Shown in pieces: positions 58,521 through 64,000 of a DNA stretch of 64,000 bases. Position 1 is the first letter of the stretch; each line of letters begins with the position of its first letter. Where the stretch lies: the NCBI GenBank assembly GCA_003013855.2, contig ML058433.1, positions 2,665,966-2,729,965 on the forward strand. The letters run 5' to 3'. The notes under the pieces were generated by a model, which made no database searches, was not told where the DNA came from, and worked only from the letters and a program-made list of their open reading frames with translations. Made by a program: the position numbers and the translations under genes. Source of the DNA: Liriodendron chinense. Taxonomy: Eukaryota > Streptophyta > Magnoliopsida > Magnoliales > Magnoliaceae.

Positions 58521-59648
58521 TATACCCCAAAATCTTCTCTTACTAAAGCAGCGCTAACTGCCATAGGAAATACAGCTAGATAAAGAAAAAGTTGCTCATG
58601 CGGCATTGGCTTTGACAAGATAGGTGGTGCACCCATATATTGCTTTAGCAGTTGGAATGCTTCCTCACATTGTTGAGTCCATGCCCAATTGGATTTTGTA
58701 GTTGCTCGCAATAACTTGAAGAAAGGAAGACATTTTTCGGACGCACGAGAGATAAAACGATTTAAGGATGCAATATGGCCAGTCAAGCGTTGAACTTCTT
58801 TCACTGTGGAGGGTGACTGCATCTCTATCAGGGCTTTTACTTTTCTCTGGGTTAGCCTCAATGTCGCGTTGACTAACCATAAAACCAAGGAATTTTGCAG
58901 AAACTCCAAATGCACACTTCTTTGGATTCAGCTTTATTTGATATTTTCACATAAGGTTGAAGGCTTCTCGAAGGTCGGTGAGATGATCTTCTGCTTTGAT
59001 GCTCTTGACGAGCATATCATCAACATATACCTCCAATATGTGCAACAAACATCTTGTTGACTAAACGTTGGTAAGTAGCTCCAGCATTCTTAAGACCAAA
59101 TGGCATCACTTTATAACAGTATAACCCGCGATCCGTGATAAACGTTGTCTTCTCCCTATCAGGTAGATGCATCATGATCTGGTTATAACCAGAGTAAGCA
59201 TCCATGAAACTGAGTAAAGCATGTCTAGCTGTGGAGTCGACTAGTTGATCGTTACGAGGCGTTGGAAAACTATCCTTTGAGAATGCTTTGTTCAGATCAG
59301 TATAGTCCACGCACATCCTCCATTTGCCGTTTATTTTGCGAACAAGGACGGCGTTTGCGACCCAATTAGGATAATCAACTTCTTCGTTGAATCGACATCC
59401 AACAATTTGTCGACTTCTGCTTTAATTACCATCTGTCTTTTGGCCGTGAATGCGCGCCAACGCTGATGGACAGGCTTGAATTTAGGGTCTACTTTCAATC
59501 GATGAACAGTGACTTCGGGGTTGATGCCTGACATGTCTTTGTGCGACCAGGCGAAGACGTCTTGGTATTCGACCAGAAAGCTTGTCAAACAAGCTTGGAA
59601 GGTTGGGTTTAGAGATGACCCAATATGGACTTCTTTAGTTGAATCCAT
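58520..59648 (-). pseudogene. reverse transcriptase of element B
   Basis: Three frames cover the domain: VHRLKVDPKFKPVHQRWRAF (59648-59331), then MCVDYTDLNKAFSKDSFPTP, LSFMDAYSGYNQIMMH and YKVMPFGLKNAGATYQRLVN (59316-59020). A YVDDMLVKS reading with the catalytic box follows (near 59000, shifted frame) and the C-terminal part (58915-58520). Here the 102-bp duplication of element A is absent. Confidence 0.9.
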
Positions 59649-60310
59649 GCTAGATAATCGGACCTTGATGGTTTCCTCTCCTGGAGTTCCTGCTGAGGCG
59701 TACCCTCTCTTGGGTCTAATATTGTAAAGATTGATGAGTTTGTTGAATCTTCTACAATTGACATAATAGTTGCGGCTTGGGCGCTTTTACGATCTTGCAC
59801 TACTAGTTCATAGCATGCTCGAGCTTCTTTTTTATTCCCTCTGACTACTCCAACGTCATTCGGAGTGGGGAATTTGATACATAAATAGAGGGGATGTAAA
59901 GCCGCTCCTAACTTAGTGAGCGATGGACGGCCTAAGATGGCATTATATACGGATCTTCGATTCACTACAAGAAAATTGATGAAAATAGTGACCTTGGTGG
60001 GGTCTTCACCGAAGGTGACAGGGAGGTCAATACTTCCTTCTAGTATAACCACCTCGCCTCCGAAACCGATGAGAGGCGTGGAAATTGGCTTGAGCAAGTT
60101 TTTAGCGAGAGCCATTTTATCGTAAGCTTCTAGATAAAGCACATCTGCAGAGCTACCTGTATCCAACATAATTCGATGAGTTAGATAATTGGTTACCTTT
60201 AATGATACTACGATGGAATCTTCGTGGGGGGAGTGAATCCCTTCAACATCTTTCTCGAAGAAAGAGATTGGCCGATGACTTGATTTTGATGAGCTCGACG
60301 ATTTCTCCAT
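59609..60310 (-). pseudogene. aspartic protease of element B
   Basis: An open frame of 233 codons with LTHRIMLDTGSSADVLYLEA (catalytic D-T-G), GFGGEVVILEGSIDLPVTFG and YNAILGRPSLTKLGA. It begins upstream with the gag-protease linker. It overlaps the RT frame start by about 40 bp in another frame. Confidence 0.9.
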
Positions 60311-60481
60311 CCAATAAACGTGTTGAGGTTTTTGCTGTGCTCTGCGGATGTAGGCTTTCCTTGCAGCTTGGGAATCGCCTCCACAGGCTGGACCTCCAAC
60401 AATGGTTTGGATTTCACCTGCTGGTTCTGCGTCTTCTTGTGAAGGTCGACGTTGTGGTGACCTTTCCCTTCGAGATTGACT

Positions 60482-61981
60482 TTAACGGCGCGTCGACGTG
60501 CCAGTTTTTTTAGGTGAATGGTCTTGTTGTGTGACGTAATCACGAAGATGCCCCCAGCAAATTCGTGCCTCTATTTGGTCTTTGAGGGCTATGCAATCTT
60601 GAGTATTGTGCCCGTGATCTTTGTGAAAGTAGCAAAACTTACTTTTGTTTCTTTTATCCGGATCCGATTTGATTCTTGGGGGCCACTTGACATAAGACTT
60701 GTTTTTAATTTCCATTAGCACCTTCTCTGGAGATCGGTTGAGGGGAGTGTAATTATGATATCTCCCTGCATATGGCTTCCTAGGTGAGCGATCACGTCGA
60801 TACTTTTTGTCAGAAGAAGATGCTTCTTCGAATTTGCGTTTCTTTCCACTGCCATCGTGACGAGCTGGGGCCACCTCTTCAGCGTTAATATATTTTTAGG
60901 CCTTAGCTTGAAATTCGGCCATCGTCTTCGGAGGGTTTTTATCAAGGGCGAATTGGAATCTTTCGCTCATGATTCCTGCGATCAAAGCAGTGAGGCCTTT
61001 ATCCTCAGTATAACCCTCTATTTGGACAGCTTCGGCTGTGAATCGGACTGTGAATCCTTTGATAGTTTCATTTTAACGCTGTTTTAGATCTGATAGATGA
61101 GATGTTAGTTTCTACATACGAATACTTCCCATAAATTGGGAAAGGAAAAGCTTTGATAATTGTGAAAAGGATTCTATTGATCGGGGCTTTAGGCCACGGA
61201 ACCACGTTCATGCAGCATCCTTGAGGGTTAGAGAGAAGGCTCTGCACATGATCTCCGAGCTATACCCTTCTAACTCCATGAGAGACCTGAAGGTTTCTAG
61301 ATGCTCCAGGGGATCACCGATGCCAGTAAATGGGACCATACTGGGAGTTCGATATTTCTTGGGTAAAGGAGCCTCCATAACTCGACGGGTGAAGGGTGGT
61401 TCTGCTCGATGGATCGACGTGAGAGTCGTCGTTGGAAGATTAGATTGGTATCGTTGTTCAATGTGAGTGAAGCGATCTTCAAGTTTTTTTAGATCTCCTT
61501 CCCATGGCAGGGTGTAACAGGAGGTTTCAGTGTTAAGTTCCTCCAGTCGACATCGCCTAGATTCACTAGAACGAATGGTTTGAGGACGTTGCATCAGAGC
61601 CTGAGTATTATGAACCGCACGATCGGAAGGAGGATTATGTTGCCCTTGACATTCGTCTGGCGAATGTCTGGAAGCTGCAGGTTGCGATGGTGGACCCTCC
61701 TGGGCCTGTTGTTGTGGAGGAAAGCATTGATCGAATCGGTTTAAGAGGCGCTGGAATCCAATGTGGAGGGTAAGGAGAGTATCTTCCAAATAACACATAG
61801 CGCCATCCATGCCACCAGAGGCTTGTTGGAATGGATTTTGGGTTACAAGAGCTGACGGATTAGGCAATAATGGGGGAATTCCTGGTGCAGGTTGAAGAGG
61901 ATTTGGATTATCTTCAGGAGCCTCAACAGGAGGTTGCATCTGCCTTGAAGTGGATGGGTGGTTAGTTTTCTTTGGAGGCAT
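60482..61981 (-). pseudogene. gag of element B
   Basis: ATG 61981-61979 starts MPPKKTNHPSTSRQMQPP. The first 258 codons are open to 61208, ending LEGYSSEIMCRAFSLTLKDA. After frame breaks the nucleocapsid part (60874-60482) has YHNYTPLNRSPEKVLMEIK and the zinc knuckle CYFHKDHGHNTQDC, identical to element A. Confidence 0.85.
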
Positions 61982-62026
61982 GGTGGAGAATAGGAGATAC
62001 AGTGAGAACGATTCAGACGTCGAAAG

Positions 62027-62044
62027 TTCCCACAGACGGCGCCA
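62027..62044 (-). other. primer-binding site of element B
   Basis: TGGCGCCGTCTGTGGGAA on the minus strand, three bases inside the 5' LTR end; it differs from element A by one base (C for T at the seventh position). Confidence 0.8.
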
Positions 62045-62047
62045 ATC

Positions 62048-62790
62048 TGTTAACGTCAAAAATTGGTTATGAATAACAGGTTGTGGATAAAAAGGATTCT
62101 CCTTGTAGTGAACAATCCTCCAAAGATAGCCTCCTCTACTTCACCTGAAAATCACAAACGAAATTAAGGGTGGCTGGCGCTTGGCCGTTAGCCCTCTGAT
62201 GCTTAAGTCAATAATGAGCTTTTGGCAAAGATGAAGTGTGAAAAGTGTTAAGATGTTGCGTACCTTCATCGTAAATAGAAAACCCTATTTATCAAGATTC
62301 TACTGGAGTAGTTTATTACGTAGATGGTTAAGATTTTCCTAATTCCAAGGAATAAGATGTTATCTTATCGAAACCTAGACAGATTAGAAATCTAGAAATC
62401 ATGTTTGAAGGATATAGATCCCTTTATTCCTATATAGACGAAACAGCCGTGTATAAACATATCAGAGTGGATCTGTAATTTGGGCCAACTCCTGAACTAT
62501 CTAAACTGCTGGGAATACTGCTCAAGATATATTCTTGATGATTGATTAGCGACCAGGTTTGGTCAATAGTCGAGTAGTTGATCAGCGATCAGATCTACTC
62601 GAATAGTCTCAAGGAATCGAAGTGCGTAAATTCTTGTTCACTGAATAATCTCTTGTGCTGATAAGCTCGCAGGTCCTAGTTTCAGGACAAAGGCGCTCGC
62701 ATGTTACACATTAACCAAGTGAGACTGCTCAGCGAGGTTTCTTGTTTACTTATAAGAGCTACAGACTTTGACCAACTTTATTCTATAACA
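62048..62790 (-). repeat. 5' LTR of element B
   Basis: 743 bp, TGTTAACG...TATAACA, followed by the right CCTGC duplication. A TATAAATA-like box lies on the minus strand near 62285 (CTATTTAT on the plus strand). Confidence 0.95.
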
Positions 62791-62795
62791 CCTGC

Positions 62796-62908
62796 TTCTC
62801 CATATTTTCTTCTCAAAGGATGCATTTATTTGCGATCAAAATACCATCCACAATCAATCCATTGTTGACAAACGCACCTTGAGTTAAAGAGAAGATCTGA
62901 CTCATAAC
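62796..62908 (-). pseudogene. L1-type LINE, N-terminal side of the reverse transcriptase
   Basis: The minus-strand reading contains SQGAFVNNGLIVDGILIANK with one or two frame changes, matching the S-Q-x-A-F-V...R-x-I-x-D-x-x-L-x-A-x-E motif of L1 reverse transcriptases, then KYGEAG at the border with element B. The continuing motif is found at 49194 and below. The hAT copy at 62909 cuts it on the other side. Confidence 0.65.
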
Positions 62909-64000
62909 CAATGTTCGCAGTATCGGTAACAGTGTTACATATCGCACCCTTGGGATACATATACGTATCAGTTATCACTTGTATCAAGTAATTTAGCGCA
63001 CTTTTTGGGAAATATGGGTAAACATTGGGAAATTACTTGAATTTTTCAATGAAACTTCAGGGATTATTAAAAAAATACCTAAATACACACTTATAAATCA
63101 TAACATCTCAAAAAAATGCACATAATAGGTTTCCTTTATATAGGGTCCAAAGCTATGCGTTGTCTGACTGAACTAATGCAACTATATTCAAATTGAATTC
63201 ATAACATTTATAAATGTAAGAAGACATGTATGAAAACACAACTAATTCATTCAAAAGCAAAAGAAGTAGAAATTGAGAAGCATACCTATGAATGATGTGA
63301 CTGGCTGACAAGCAATTTGGGAGGAATTGGAAAATTTTCGAATTTCTCCCAATTTCCCCCAAATTGGGCTACCCACACTCAAATCTGGAAATGAGAATGT
63401 ATGTGATGATGAATTCATCAAAGACTCCTAAATAATTTGAAATTGCACTCAATTGGTCACTAGTTGAAGGAAAATTTTGAAAAAAAAATAACATTTTAAT
63501 ATTTTTTATTATTTTTAATTAAAAATATTTTTTTCCAAAATTTGAAAGAAAAAAAAAAAAAAAGTTAACAAATCAGTTGATCAAGCCTCATACATGCTTG
63601 ATTTCATGTCTTGGGTGCAACATTGTAAACAATTTGGGAGAATTTGGGGAAATTTTAAATTTTCCCCAAATCAGGCCACCTACACTAAAATTCGAAATCA
63701 AAGGTTAAAATCCTTGATTTTTCATGTAAAACATGAAGAATCAAGGATTTTTTATGATTTCACACTCATTTTATATGTAAACAAAAAAATAAAGGATCAA
63801 AATGAAAAATTACTCACCGAATGAGAAACAGCCTCAAATGCAAAAAAATGTTGAGTCTAATTTCGAATGAGTTTTTCTCCCAAATCCAAGTAAAGGATGG
63901 ACCGAAATCCACTCACTAACAAGTTTGAAGAGAGATATCTGAAGAAAAATGGGAAAAATTGGTTTTTGGGTTTTTAGGGTTTGGGGAAGGGCAGCATGCG
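62909..64000. mobile_element. hAT element, copy 4, runs off the window
   Basis: Starts CAATGTTCGCAGTATCGG after CTCATAAC (62901-62908), the probable left target duplication. Its sequence follows copy 3's left arm and is inverted relative to copies 1 and 2 (AACATTGGGAAATTACTTGA, CCCAAATCAGGCCACCTACA). About 1.1 kb is expected, so the right end and second duplication lie just past 64000. Confidence 0.7.

Larger units (their letters stand above)
49200..62790 (-). mobile_element. Tat-lineage Ty3/gypsy LTR retrotransposon, element B
   Basis: 13,591 bp with LTRs 49200-49946 and 62048-62790 (TG...CA) and a perfect 5-bp target duplication CCTGC (49195-49199 and 62791-62795). Gag-pol is on the minus strand (56456-61981), the antisense gene on the plus strand (50384-56078). 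Subtracting the nested hAT (3,449 bp) and its 8-bp duplication leaves 10,134 bp, one base from the length of element A, so the two are members of one family. B landed in an L1 LINE. All its genes are broken. Confidence 0.95.

Overview
This window is nuclear DNA of a flowering plant. The evidence is plant-type LTR retrotransposons (Tat-like and chromovirus-like Ty3/gypsy), a relic of plant LINEs, hAT and Mutator-type DNA transposons with intact target-site duplications (TSDs), a captured piece of chloroplast DNA (trnI-CAU/ycf2), and intron-split genes with GT-AG junctions. The many GTGGGCCCCACC-type fold-back repeats recall magnoliid genomes, but that is weak inference. There are no bacterial genes, operons or CRISPR arrays.

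Layout. 1-2.5 kb: palindromic MITE beside a chromovirus 3' end (integrase tail and chromodomain). 3.7-4.9 kb: a short hAT element. 5.8-8.2 kb: an RTE-type LINE split by a fold-back insert. 8.2-11.9 kb: a 3.67-kb Mutator-like element (9-bp TSD, very long arms) that carries a chloroplast trnI-CAU/ycf2 fragment and a retrotransposon integrase fragment. 12.3-16.5 kb, minus strand: the best host gene, a nine-exon plant protein of unknown function whose reading frame stays open across all eight introns. 16.8-28.7 kb: repeat-derived sequence, including a candidate 2.8-kb solo LTR, an Ogre/Tat-like LTR/primer-binding-site junction and another short hAT copy. 28.7-34.0 kb: a complete but decayed autonomous hAT (8-bp TSD, transposase relic). 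34.4-34.5 and 45.5-45.6 kb: two exons that may form a small minus-strand gene, with Tat element A (35.4-45.5 kb) in the intron. 46.4-46.6 kb: a minisatellite. 48.3-62.9 kb: an L1 LINE split by Tat element B (49.2-62.8 kb). From 62.9 kb: a hAT copy that runs off the window.

The most interesting system is in the two Tat elements. Each encodes gag-pol on the minus strand and, on the opposite strand between integrase and the 3' LTR, a separate gene. This antisense gene encodes a 'putative gypsy-type transposon' domain followed by a coiled coil. In both copies it has a G-box and a TATA-like box at matching spacing upstream of the ATG, and a small GT-AG intron at the same place. In element B this gene is broken by a nest: hAT, then fold-back DNA, then a solo LTR. 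Without that hAT and its TSD, B is almost exactly as long as A (about 10.13 kb).
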